Shown one piece after another: positions 19,808 to 28,273 of a DNA stretch of 64,000 nt. Location: NCBI RefSeq assembly GCF_018860805.1, contig NZ_JAHKQR010000002.1, positions 62,001 to 126,000 on the forward strand, read 5' to 3'. A program made the translations under genes and the position numbers. Positions within the stretch are counted from its first letter, which is position 1. The number at the start of each line of letters is the position of its first letter. The DNA is from Aestuariibacter sp. A3R04. Its GTDB lineage: Bacteria; Pseudomonadota; Gammaproteobacteria; Enterobacterales; Alteromonadaceae. The notes beneath the pieces were generated by a model that did not search any database, was not told the origin of the DNA, and saw only the letters and a program-made list of their open reading frames with translations.

Positions 19808-22638
19808 ACCCCAGACCATCTTTCTACCGGCAGCTGCTGCGGCGCATTATTCCCAGACTTTTGACGGCGCTGTGCACAGTTAGCGTTGTACTCTCACTGG
19901 CAATTTTCTTTTTTGCAAGACAGCAAATTACCGAAGAACAGCGCGATAGCCTTCAATATCTGAAAAAAGATATGTCCGTTACTATCAATAGCACACGCCA
20001 GCTTATGGAAGGAATCGCGTCACATGATTTACTCATCAACAGTTTTATTGACGTACAGCAACGCCAAAATTACCTGCCGGTTTTCTTCGATTCACTAAAG
20101 CTCACGCGAGCGAAAGAATACAGCCTCGGGCTTTTTCAATTTGACGGTACGCCACTCATTACCAAAGATTGGGAAAACCGCGTACCGGCATCACTCAGAA
20201 GCATGTGGAGAGAAACCACGCTCGGCAATTCACAAACAATGCAATACGTTGGGGCAAACGGAACACTTATTGCGGTACCGGTCCTTATGGGAGGTCAAGC
20301 CGAGGGGGCACTGGTACTTTACGTGCCCACCCTCCGTGATTTAATTTTTGAAACTACTCACACCGGGCATCAGTTAATATTATCTGAAAATGGCACCATT
20401 CTTTATGCAAGCCACGCCGATCGCTATGCGATGGAAAGCCAGTATGACGCCGCGCTTTTCACCTCCTGGCTGGTAGAATCTGAACCTTGGCACGATCTCA
20501 CGCTATTGCATCAAATTCCTGCTATCGACGCCTTTTCCAATGTACTTTGGCTACTCCCCGCCCTTTTCATCACGTTAATTTCCGCCATTCTGGTAAGTGT
20601 GTACGCGTCTATGCATGCTGCGAAATTAAGTGCCGGCACACTACAAGCGTTGTTTGACTCAATTAATGGGCAATCTGACAGTCGTGACGGCCCTAGCCTT
20701 AACCCGGAGGGCGAACCTCAAGAGCTTTTTGTTATCAGGCAAGCATTCGAAAAACTACTTTCCAATCTTACCTCCATGACCCTGTCGAACACCCAATTCT
20801 CCAATGTTATCGACTCATTAGAAGAGGTGTTAGTTGTACTCGACGAAAAGAGTAACAAGCAACTGACTAATCGATCGTTTACAGAACACAAAAGCCTTTG
20901 CGCTCTTTCTGATGAAGATTTAGCCGCTATCCGTCAACAACTTATATCAGGGCCGGGCGAAGTAGAAGGCCAGTATGAAGGGACTGAGGGCGCTCCGCCA
21001 ATCACCATTCGTTGGTCCATGCTCCCGCTTATTGACACACAAGGAAAACAAGTTGGCCACATATTGGTGGGAAACAACATTACCCGGCACCGGTCTTTAG
21101 AAGCACGCATAAACGTTATTAGCCATGCGATGAAGTCAGCTACGTTATCAATTCTGATTGCAGAAAGGCAAGGCGGCAGTTTCCCTATAATCTACTCAAA
21201 TCCCCACTTCAGCTTGGTGACCGGATTTGGTGAACACGAGGTTCTCGGTGAAAGCCACTTTTTGCTCGATAAAATGAAAGCCGACAGAAATAAACTCAGG
21301 CAAATGAAAAGTGCCTTAAAAAATGGATTACCCTATTCAGACACACTTCAATGCTACCGACAGAACAACTCGTTTTTTTACAACCAAGTTATCATTACGC
21401 CGGTGCATGCTCAGGGCGAACTAACCCATTACGTGGCGTTTTTTCAGGATGTAACCGAACAGGAACAAACTCAACAGTTTCTGAAAGATGCCAAGCTGCG
21501 AGCAGAGGAATCAACGAGATTAAAATCGAGTTTTTTGGCCAGCATGAGTCATGAAGTTCGTACGCCACTTCACGGCATTTCCGGTGCACTGCAACTGGTA
21601 AATAATACCGAGCTAAACAAAGCGCAAGCGAGGTATATTAACCTCGCCAAAGACAGCCTGAATAACCTAAAGCACATTGTTGATGACATTCTTGACTTTT
21701 CTAAAATTGAAGCTGGTCAGCTACATCTTGAAGCCCTGCCCTTTAACCTCACTCTGCTTATTAAAACAGTTTACGATCAGTACGCGATAAGTTGCCGGGA
21801 GAAAGGCATCACATTTACGCTGAACTACAGCCCCCAAGGTCGGGATACTATCATTGGTGATCCTATCAGACTTAGGCAAATTCTCGGTAATTTGTTGAGT
21901 AATGCAGTAAAATTTACTGAACACGGTGGTATAAACCTCACCGTTAACATTCGAGAATCTTCTGGGAGACACCGCCTTTTTGCATCAGTAGAAGACACGG
22001 GAATAGGCATTTCAAAAACCAGTTTGGAATCCATTTTTGAAGCATTCAGACAAGAAGATACATCCACTACCCGCCGCTTTGGTGGCACAGGTCTTGGGTT
22101 ATCTATTTGTCGGCAGCTTTGTCAACTGCTGGGCGGGGAACTGGTTGCCAGGAGCGAGAAAGGCAAAGGCAGTTGCTTTAGTTTTGATATTGCAATAGAC
22201 AGTACAGACAAGCACGCAGATGACAATCTTGCTATAACTGAAGCAACCACTGTCATCCCTCATTTTAAAGCCAAAATCATGATTGTTGAAGACAACGAGG
22301 TCAATCAGCTTATTGCCCGAGAACACTTAAAACAACACAAAATCATGACCGCGAAAAATGGTCGGGAAGCCCTTGAGGCGTTAACGAGGATGCGCATCTC
22401 TTTCAATGCTATTCTCATGGATTGCCACATGCCAGAAATGGATGGTTTTGAAGCTACCAAGCGCATTCGTCGGGGTGAAGCCGGTGAACGCTATCGCAAT
22501 ATCCCTATCATTGCATTAACGGCGAATGCCTTGAAAGGAGATCGAGAACTCTGCACAGCAGCCGGCATGGACGACTATATCAGCAAGCCTTTTACGGCAG
22601 AAGATTTACTCACCGTTCTCGCGCGTTATTGCTCGTAG
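19804..22638 (+). CDS. Hybrid sensor histidine kinase/response regulator
   Basis: 944 aa, GTG start overlapping the binding-protein stop. Order: membrane span (about 12-34), periplasmic sensor (about 35-245), second span (about 245-267), a linker and PAS-like regions (about 330-550), HisKA with His583 in MSHEVRTPLHG, HATPase (NAVKFTEHGG; GTGLGLSICRQL), and a receiver with Asp873 (ILMDCHMPEMDG). There is no HPt domain, so phosphate must pass to a separate HPt protein. Coupling to the upstream periplasmic binding protein resembles TorT/TorS or LuxP/LuxQ pairs. Ligand and output are unknown. Confidence 0.92.
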   Translation: MNPRPSFYRQLLRRIIPRLLTALCTVSVVLSLAIFFFARQQITEEQRDSLQYLKKDMSVTINSTRQLMEGIASHDLLINSFIDVQQRQNYLPVFFDSLKLTRAKEYSLGLFQFDGTPLITKDWENRVPASLRSMWRETTLGNSQTMQYVGANGTLIAVPVLMGGQAEGALVLYVPTLRDLIFETTHTGHQLILSENGTILYASHADRYAMESQYDAALFTSWLVESEPWHDLTLLHQIPAIDAFSNVLWLLPALFITLISAILVSVYASMHAAKLSAGTLQALFDSINGQSDSRDGPSLNPEGEPQELFVIRQAFEKLLSNLTSMTLSNTQFSNVIDSLEEVLVVLDEKSNKQLTNRSFTEHKSLCALSDEDLAAIRQQLISGPGEVEGQYEGTEGAPPITIRWSMLPLIDTQGKQVGHILVGNNITRHRSLEARINVISHAMKSATLSILIAERQGGSFPIIYSNPHFSLVTGFGEHEVLGESHFLLDKMKADRNKLRQMKSALKNGLPYSDTLQCYRQNNSFFYNQVIITPVHAQGELTHYVAFFQDVTEQEQTQQFLKDAKLRAEESTRLKSSFLASMSHEVRTPLHGISGALQLVNNTELNKAQARYINLAKDSLNNLKHIVDDILDFSKIEAGQLHLEALPFNLTLLIKTVYDQYAISCREKGITFTLNYSPQGRDTIIGDPIRLRQILGNLLSNAVKFTEHGGINLTVNIRESSGRHRLFASVEDTGIGISKTSLESIFEAFRQEDTSTTRRFGGTGLGLSICRQLCQLLGGELVARSEKGKGSCFSFDIAIDSTDKHADDNLAITEATTVIPHFKAKIMIVEDNEVNQLIAREHLKQHKIMTAKNGREALEALTRMRISFNAILMDCHMPEMDGFEATKRIRRGEAGERYRNIPIIALTANALKGDRELCTAAGMDDYISKPFTAEDLLTVLARYCS

Positions 22639-23206
22639 CAAACTGCAATAAAAAGCGCTGAATATGAACCTTACAACGCTTGGCATGTAACGCAAACAGT
22701 TCCTGTCGCTCAGGCTCCAAAGCACAGTGTAACCAAAGTCCGTCAATAAGTGCTGCTGTAGTTTCTGCTGCTTCTTTTACATGTTCAGCGGGGATTAATG
22801 GCCTAAAGCTGTACGTCAGGTTACTAATGAGGCGCTTCCGGTTTATTTGTTGTAACCGATGCAAATCAGCGTCTTGTGTAGATTGCGCCCAAAAACTCAG
22901 CCATGCCCGACCAGAGGCTCTGGATCGTTGTATAGGCGCGAAATTCGCGTCTACTATTCCCATCAACCTTTGCAGCGGGTCGGTGTATACCCCTTTCACC
23001 CTTAACTGAGAAACCAGATACCTGACTGTTGCATCGATGAGCCCTTTTTTGTTGCCAAAGTAGTGACTAATAATACCAGTAGACATACCGGCTTCTTTAC
23101 TTATTAAAGCGAAAGTGGTTCTTGCAAGACCCACTTCATCAATAACCTTAAGGGTGGCATCAATGAGTTGCTGACGACGAAGGGGCTCCATTCCTACCTT
23201 TGGCAT
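22610..23206 (-). CDS. BetI-like TetR-family repressor
   Basis: 198 aa. The N-terminus (MPKVGMEPLRRQQLIDATLK, then GIISHYFGNKKGLIDATVRYL) and RAWLSFWAQS, LHRLQQINRKRLISNL and AALIDGLWLHCAL follow BetI closely along its length; BetI represses choline-to-betaine genes in E. coli. The start at 23206 is chosen because it matches the BetI N-terminus and has GGAG 6 nt upstream. No betA/betB/betT is present in the window. It lies 94 bp downstream of the TonB-receptor gene on the same strand. A BetI-type dyad at 25766-25785 is its likely target. Its 3' end overlaps the convergent sensor-kinase gene by 29 bp. Confidence 0.85.
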   Translation of the reverse strand: MPKVGMEPLRRQQLIDATLKVIDEVGLARTTFALISKEAGMSTGIISHYFGNKKGLIDATVRYLVSQLRVKGVYTDPLQRLMGIVDANFAPIQRSRASGRAWLSFWAQSTQDADLHRLQQINRKRLISNLTYSFRPLIPAEHVKEAAETTAALIDGLWLHCALEPERQELFALHAKRCKVHIQRFLLQFATSNNARER

Positions 23207-23300
23207 GTTTTGCTCCATACAAGCCATAACGAGCGGTGTGTTATTTGCAGTGAGTATGGCACGACTTCCGTAGAAATGGAAAGCCGTGCCCACCTGGGTT

Positions 23301-25679
23301 TTAGAACGATGCTTTTACATTGATCGCGGCAGTGCGAGGCGCGCCAATCCAGCCAGCATTTGAAACAACTGTACCGAGGTAACTTTCATCAAACAGGTTG
23401 TTGATCGTAAGTCGTACGTCAAGTGTTTTAATACCTGGAGCCACATTGTCGAGCATCATGCCAGCGTAGAAATCACTGACGATATACTCGTCTGCTTCCA
23501 TGGTATTTTCAGCATTCATGTAACGAGGGCCAACGTATTTCGTACTCAGGCCTGCCAGATAGATACCTTTTGCATAATCAAGACTGATGACAGCCATGTC
23601 CTGTGCCGTACCTAACACGGTGTTCCCCCTGACAGGGTTTTCCTCGTCGTCATAGGCCGACTTTGTGTACTCAGAATTGTTGTATGTATAAGACGCAAAA
23701 ATGCTGAGATAGTCCGTTGCCTGCCACTGTGCAGACGCTTCAATTCCGTCTGACTCAACGCCGCCGTCATTGACAAACCCGCCAGCAGCCGCCTCGAGGA
23801 AATCGATGCCGTCTGATTGCTCATTACTGATAAAGCGAATCCGGTTGTCAAACTCAATGGTGTAGTACGTCAGGCTGGCATTAAAGCCCGGTGCAGAGTA
23901 GCGAACACCAATATCAATGTTTTCCGCTGTTTCCGGCTCAATGAGCGAGACATCTGCATCATCGCGCTCAAAAACAGAATCTTTAATCGCGGCGAAGTTT
24001 TCTGCATAACCACCGAATACTTCCAAGCCATCAGCGATGGGCGCTACAAAACCGGCAGACAGTAAAACATCAGAGTCAGAAGATACGTCCAGATCGTTTG
24101 ACGCGTCAAATAAGTCATTTTTTTCCAGTTCTACGTCAAACTGCTTGGCGCCCAGACGCACTTTTGCAAATCCTAAATCCAGTTCATCTTCGATGTAGTA
24201 CATCAGCGTCTCAACGGGGAAATCACGGCTATACTGCACCCAGTAAGGAGTGTGATCGTAGTGGAAGCTCGTAGCAGCATCAATGATTTTGTGCCAGTCG
24301 CGGTATTCTTCACGGGTGTAGTCTTCGTACCATACACCGGCGCGCAGCACGTTATCCATCTCACCGATTTTAGTGTACCAGGTCAAATCAGCATTAAATC
24401 CAACGCGTTCTTTTTTATAATGCGTATGGCGATAAGAGCCTACCGGAACCGCGTTATCATCATAGCAAGCCGGATCGTATTCTGCGCCACTGCCGCCATA
24501 AGGAAACGTAAGACTACTCGTACATCCATCCTCAGCGACAAGGGTTTGCCCCGCGGGAGAGACAAAGAAAAGCTGTCCTAAACTCGCTCCGCCGTACACT
24601 GTGTTCCCCGAAACCAACTCTGAATTAGGCTGGTTAAGACCGTCATCCGTTACATCGACCAAATAAGGAGGAACCCAATCTCCTCGACCTTTGAGGTTGT
24701 GGTAATAGACGTTGGCACTAACATCCACTGCACCGACTGACGCGTCGGCTTGCAGGTATGTGAAGAAGTTTTCCCGCAGAGTCGACCATCCACGACGGTA
24801 CGCCTGATCTTGGTATGGAATACCAGTCCAGTCACTGGTCAGCTGATCCCACTCTGGGTTTTGTTCAAACTGCGCCGTCCCATAAACCCGTTGGTAGTTG
24901 TCTTCGTGCGTATCGTCATAAGAAACGTAGCCGGTAAAATCAATGCCACTAACTAAACTGGTGACTTTCGCTGCGAAGTGGTCACGCGTGTTTTCTGCAG
25001 CCTGGTCCATCCAGTCACTGCTTTCCTGTGTAGACATACTTACCCACGCATAAGTATTGTCAACAAGTTCACCTGTTTCATATCGCAAGTAAATTTTCTG
25101 AGCGTCGAACTCTCCCATCGTCCCGCTCAACACCATGGTCTCTTCCTGACCTGGGTTGATGGTAGTAAAGTTCAGCGTACCGCCCAGCGCTTCATTTGAC
25201 CGCGACGCAATATCCGCTGTCCCTTGAGAAACGTCAACCGAACGCAGGTTTTCTGTGTCGATATAACGATTGGCTTTCGCCCCTCCGCCGTAATTCGAAT
25301 TACCGTTCGCAATTCCATCAACAGTCATACCAATCTGTTGCTGATCTAAGTCAACCTGAAAGCCACGAATAGAGATACTAGTAGACCAATCGTCTGCGCC
25401 AAACGTATCCCCTTCGTTGATAAGAACACCAGGAAGGTTATCAACAGTGGCCAACACACTCGTCATGGCTGACTGTTGATTTTTCATATTCTCGTCGGTG
25501 GCATTATTCGCATAAGACACACTGCGACCAATTACCTGAATTTCTTCAATGGTATCATTGTTGCCGACGTCAGCAGCTAAAGCTTCTTCTGCTAGCGCGT
25601 GGGTATTTACTGTCGTTGCCAACGCTGCAATTACTGACATTCCCAAAAAGCTGGGTTTGCCAAAATTCGTTTTTTTCAT
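23301..25679 (-). CDS. TonB-dependent outer-membrane receptor
   Basis: 792 aa. Signal peptide (about 1-30, ending HALA), a plug domain (about 50-165, with TVDNLPGVLINEGDTFG and ISIRGFQVDLDQQQIGMTVDG), then a 22-strand-type barrel ending in a terminal Phe (AINVKASF). Uses TonB energy to take up a bound ligand across the outer membrane. Substrate is not evident: neither Fe-siderophore nor B12 signatures are decisive. Neighbours are a BetI-like repressor downstream and, divergently, the HPr-kinase-like gene of the lasso island. It may import a betaine-like compound or serve the lasso peptide; both are inference. Confidence 0.92.
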   Translation of the reverse strand: MKKTNFGKPSFLGMSVIAALATTVNTHALAEEALAADVGNNDTIEEIQVIGRSVSYANNATDENMKNQQSAMTSVLATVDNLPGVLINEGDTFGADDWSTSISIRGFQVDLDQQQIGMTVDGIANGNSNYGGGAKANRYIDTENLRSVDVSQGTADIASRSNEALGGTLNFTTINPGQEETMVLSGTMGEFDAQKIYLRYETGELVDNTYAWVSMSTQESSDWMDQAAENTRDHFAAKVTSLVSGIDFTGYVSYDDTHEDNYQRVYGTAQFEQNPEWDQLTSDWTGIPYQDQAYRRGWSTLRENFFTYLQADASVGAVDVSANVYYHNLKGRGDWVPPYLVDVTDDGLNQPNSELVSGNTVYGGASLGQLFFVSPAGQTLVAEDGCTSSLTFPYGGSGAEYDPACYDDNAVPVGSYRHTHYKKERVGFNADLTWYTKIGEMDNVLRAGVWYEDYTREEYRDWHKIIDAATSFHYDHTPYWVQYSRDFPVETLMYYIEDELDLGFAKVRLGAKQFDVELEKNDLFDASNDLDVSSDSDVLLSAGFVAPIADGLEVFGGYAENFAAIKDSVFERDDADVSLIEPETAENIDIGVRYSAPGFNASLTYYTIEFDNRIRFISNEQSDGIDFLEAAAGGFVNDGGVESDGIEASAQWQATDYLSIFASYTYNNSEYTKSAYDDEENPVRGNTVLGTAQDMAVISLDYAKGIYLAGLSTKYVGPRYMNAENTMEADEYIVSDFYAGMMLDNVAPGIKTLDVRLTINNLFDESYLGTVVSNAGWIGAPRTAAINVKASF

Positions 25680-25702
25680 GTGTGTTTTCCCAAAGTATGC
25701 TT

Positions 25703-25732
25703 GTTATAGTGGCGTAAGTTAAAACGTTTCAA
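25703..25732 (-). promoter_or_regulatory. Candidate sigma-70 promoter of the TonB-receptor gene
   Basis: On the minus strand: -35 TTGAAA (25727-25732), 18-bp spacer, -10 TATAAC (25703-25708). It ends 23 bp before the receptor ATG. The BetI-type dyad lies about 35 bp further upstream. Confidence 0.55.
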
Positions 25733-25765
25733 GCCTACTGAGAGAATGTGACACTTCTGTTTTAA

Positions 25766-25785
25766 TTAATTGACCGTTCAATTAA
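25766..25785. promoter_or_regulatory. BetI-type operator dyad between the TonB receptor and the HPr-kinase-like gene
   Basis: TTAATTGACCGTTCAATTAA is a 20-bp dyad: TTAATTGA and TCAATTAA are exact inverted arms and only one central base pair breaks the symmetry. Its core (ATTGA-N4-TCAAT) resembles BetI operators. It ends 3 bp before the ATG at 25789 and lies 86 bp upstream of the receptor start. A bound repressor would cover the leader of the kinase gene. The regulator is encoded 2.5 kb away at 22610-23206. Confidence 0.65.
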
Positions 25786-25788
25786 AAG

Positions 25789-26946
25789 ATGATGACAGTT
25801 CTGTTATCCAACATCCCCTTTTCTGTGCCTGTGAACTTCACCTCGGCTAAGCATGCCTTGAGGAATATTTCTCTGCCAACGAATTTGTCGTTATTCACAG
25901 TTAGTTCTTTACACCATGGAGATAGTGTCGCACTCTATTTACGGCGAGTTCATTACCAGGAAGAATCGAGAGCGGGAATGCTTTTAAATCAAGAATTAAT
26001 CCGTTTAATCCAGCATCCATTACACGGCGTATCACTTGTTCACGCTAACGATGACAATGTCAGTACACCACATTCTCTCAGCCTCGACGAAGCACGCCTC
26101 ATGCCGCTACCTCAGTCGGCTCGGATATGGACGTTAACGGATAGCGGAGAGCGATACCAATCGACGATTGAACTCAGTCGCCGAGAGCAGTTGTACCAGT
26201 TAGCCATTGATTGTGAAGGGAAAGGACGGTTCTCTCTTGATATGAACAAAAAATCCCTCACTGTAGATTGGCAAAAAGGGGGAACCGGGCCAGCGCATTA
26301 CATCCAAACCTTAGCCATATCGCTATTCTTGGAACTCAACAATACCCTCTGCCTGCACGCCAATACCTTGGTAAAGGACAATCAGGCATATTTATTTCTC
26401 GCCCCCAGCAGAACGGGAAAGTCTACACTGACAAGCGCAATGACAGAACAGGGTTATCAACTCATTACAGATGACATGGCCGCGCTGTACCAAAGGGATG
26501 GTGTGTTTGTGGTTTATCCAAGTTGGCCTAAAGTGAGGTTATGGCCCGATTCTGCCGAGCATTTCTCTCGAACCGCTACATTGCAAAATACAACAAGCCA
26601 GCGGGTTCATGCGCGTTTTGCTAAAAAAGAAATCACGTTTAAAAAATCTTTATCCCACAAGGCATATCCTATCGCTGGGATGTATTTACTGGACCGTGAT
26701 GAGAAATATGACCACCCTGTTACGATATCGACTTTACCGGCAAGTCACGGGCTAATTTTACTCATGCAAAACAGTATGCTCGGTGATGCCTATAAAGCTT
26801 TGAGGATAGACGCAACCCGAATGGCGCACATTGCTCGACTTCTCAATACGCTTCCTTTTCAAAAAGTCACCTACCCCACAGGCTTAAAAGCGCTTGCCCG
26901 TGTAACCTCTGAACTCGATAAAGCCATTGTTACTGCCCCGAAATAG
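25789..26946 (+). CDS. HPr kinase/phosphorylase-like protein of the lasso island
   Basis: 385 aa. The C-terminal half resembles the HprK-like kinases found in lasso-peptide clusters: LCLHANTLVKDNQAYLFLA, P-loop APSRTGKST (residues 205-213), then LITDDMAALYQ (acidic pair 228-229) and YPSWPKVRLWP. Such kinases can phosphorylate a C-terminal Ser of a lasso precursor (as in paeninodin). The N-terminal 150 residues have no motif I recognise. It lacks the classical HPr partner context. The ATG at 25789 has only a weak ribosome-binding site and follows the dyad operator by 3 bp. It points toward the convergent precursor gene. Confidence 0.78.
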   Translation: MMTVLLSNIPFSVPVNFTSAKHALRNISLPTNLSLFTVSSLHHGDSVALYLRRVHYQEESRAGMLLNQELIRLIQHPLHGVSLVHANDDNVSTPHSLSLDEARLMPLPQSARIWTLTDSGERYQSTIELSRREQLYQLAIDCEGKGRFSLDMNKKSLTVDWQKGGTGPAHYIQTLAISLFLELNNTLCLHANTLVKDNQAYLFLAPSRTGKSTLTSAMTEQGYQLITDDMAALYQRDGVFVVYPSWPKVRLWPDSAEHFSRTATLQNTTSQRVHARFAKKEITFKKSLSHKAYPIAGMYLLDRDEKYDHPVTISTLPASHGLILLMQNSMLGDAYKALRIDATRMAHIARLLNTLPFQKVTYPTGLKALARVTSELDKAIVTAPK

Positions 26947-27034
26947 CACGACGCCGCCCAAAAAGGCGTTGTTTCAGAACTGGCTTGCCCTATAGCCCAA
27001 CGTCAGTTTTTTTTACACTCTGGATTTAACCCAT

Positions 27035-27063
27035 AAAAAAAGCCAGTTTTTCAACTGGCTTTT
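27035..27063 (-). terminator. Intrinsic terminator of the lasso precursor transcript
   Basis: Perfect 11-bp stem AAAAGCCAGTT / AACTGGCTTTT (27038-27048 and 27053-27063) with a 4-nt loop. On the minus strand a run of seven T follows, 18 bp after the precursor stop. It could also act weakly on the convergent kinase transcript. Confidence 0.85.
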
Positions 27064-27080
27064 CAGAGGTAATACAAAAA

Positions 27081-27239
27081 TTAACCTTGGAAAGGGTTTC
27101 TCTTTGTTTGACCGCCTTGTTCATCAGGAATACTTCCTGCGAAACCTTCGGTCAGTTCAGCCAATGTACCTACTTTTTGTAGTTCAGGCTTTGAATAAGT
27201 TTGTTTGCTTTCAAAAGCAACAGTCTTATCAGATTTCAT
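27081..27239 (-). CDS. Candidate lasso-peptide precursor (A protein)
   Basis: 52 aa; ATG with AAGGAAGA upstream. The leader (1-31) contains YSKPELQKVGTLAELT: Tyr15, Pro18, Leu20 and Gly24 are the residues an RRE (PqqD-like) protein recognises, and Thr30 sits at the conserved -2 position. The core (32-52) begins Gly1 and reads GFAGSIPDE for the first nine residues, so the macrolactam would be Gly1 to Asp8 (or Glu9). The tail GGQTKRNPFQG offers bulky plug residues (Lys, Arg, Asn, Phe). All partner enzymes are within 6 kb. It sits 10 bp behind a PEP-CTERM gene and ends at a strong terminator. A longer in-frame ORF to 27386 is rejected: it overlaps the PEP-CTERM gene. Confidence 0.82.
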   Translation of the reverse strand: MKSDKTVAFESKQTYSKPELQKVGTLAELTEGFAGSIPDEQGGQTKRNPFQG

Positions 27240-27249
27240 AATCTCTTCC

Positions 27250-27891
27250 TTATGCTTTTTTACGGCGGTTGAAACCCATAAAGCCCAGTGCAGCTGCAAA
27301 GATGCCCAGTGTAGCTGGTGCAGGAACAGAAATATCAGTGTCAGTAACGAACTGGAAAGAACCAGCAGTGTCCAACAAAGTTCCATTCATGCCTGTTAGC
27401 ATCAAGCCACCGAACAATTCATCTTCAACATTCATGTCATACGCACCGCTTACGTTCATATCATCAGAATAGAACATGCGACCGGCGCCAGACCCATTGC
27501 CACTTACATCGCCTTCAGCAGTATCAAAAACTACATCACCTGCCCACGCATCGATATAAACTGATTCAATGCCAGAAGCCATGCCGTCGTAAGTAAATGT
27601 CCAAGCACCAAGAACACCCGGTGTGGCTGGAGGGTTTTCTGAAATAGAATCCCCTTGCTGAACGAGCGACCAAGATGATCCAGTAACACCACCAGAGTAG
27701 CCTTCCATAAACGGCAGGGAAGGATCCATGGAAATTACATCCCAGACCATTGTTTCAACGGACATGTCAGAGAAAGTTACAGTCACTTCCATACCAACCA
27801 TATCTGCACCTGTTACAGTGGTAATATAGCTAGCTGAAGCCTGACTGCTTAAAAGCAGAGCAAATGCTCCAAATATAGCCGACTTTTTCAT
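27250..27891 (-). CDS. PEP-CTERM (exosortase-sorted) exported protein
   Basis: 213 aa. Signal peptide MKKSAIFGAFALLLSSQASA, a Ser/Gly/Asp/Met-rich middle without a known domain, and a C-terminal sorting tail: VPAPATLGIF, hydrophobic span, then GFNRRKKA. This tripartite tail is the PEP-CTERM signal in its VPAP variant, recognised by exosortase in EPS-producing Gram-negatives. AAGGA lies 8 nt before the ATG. The stop is 10 bp from the lasso precursor start with no terminator between, so the two are probably cotranscribed. No exosortase gene is in this window. Confidence 0.85.
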   Translation of the reverse strand: MKKSAIFGAFALLLSSQASASYITTVTGADMVGMEVTVTFSDMSVETMVWDVISMDPSLPFMEGYSGGVTGSSWSLVQQGDSISENPPATPGVLGAWTFTYDGMASGIESVYIDAWAGDVVFDTAEGDVSGNGSGAGRMFYSDDMNVSGAYDMNVEDELFGGLMLTGMNGTLLDTAGSFQFVTDTDISVPAPATLGIFAAALGFMGFNRRKKA

Positions 27892-28273
27892 TCCATTTTC
27901 CTTGTGAGTTTAAAACTACGTGGTTGAATTATTATTGTATTACTAAATAAGCAAATAGCATACCAATAAAAAAATAACTAATTATCACAGTGAGTTAAAA
28001 ACACACTATTTATTCTACTATTGAAACCACAAAATAAAAATCGCGATCTGTAAAAAAAGCAGACAGAACTTTTTGCAAACAATCGCGATTGCACCTCTCC
28101 AGTGCTATAAGAAAACAAGCTTCGAAGCCATGTGCATGTAAAGCATACAATAATTCACCTGGCTTTTGTTTGCAAAAATATCAATTTGTTCGCTTTTATA
28201 GCGCTTCGCCTATCTACTTTGCAGCCTATATGTGCATAATACGATGGATTAACCATAACACAGATAGATCCTT
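27892..28273. other. Divergent AT-rich control region between PEP-CTERM/precursor and the cyclase gene
   Basis: 382 bp without a gene, strongly AT-rich. It must contain the divergent promoters. The palindrome ATCGCGAT occurs twice, at 28040-28047 and 28082-28089, 42 bp (about four helical turns) apart. I could not assign -35/-10 boxes with confidence. Confidence 0.6.

Noticed and set aside
22610-23293. Longer BetI-like protein starting at 23293
   Set aside because: The BetI family begins at MPKVGM; the ATG at 23206 has GGAG at proper spacing.
27240-27386. N-terminal extension of the lasso precursor to 101 aa
   Set aside because: The added part overlaps the PEP-CTERM gene in another frame and the ATG at 27239 has a good ribosome-binding site.
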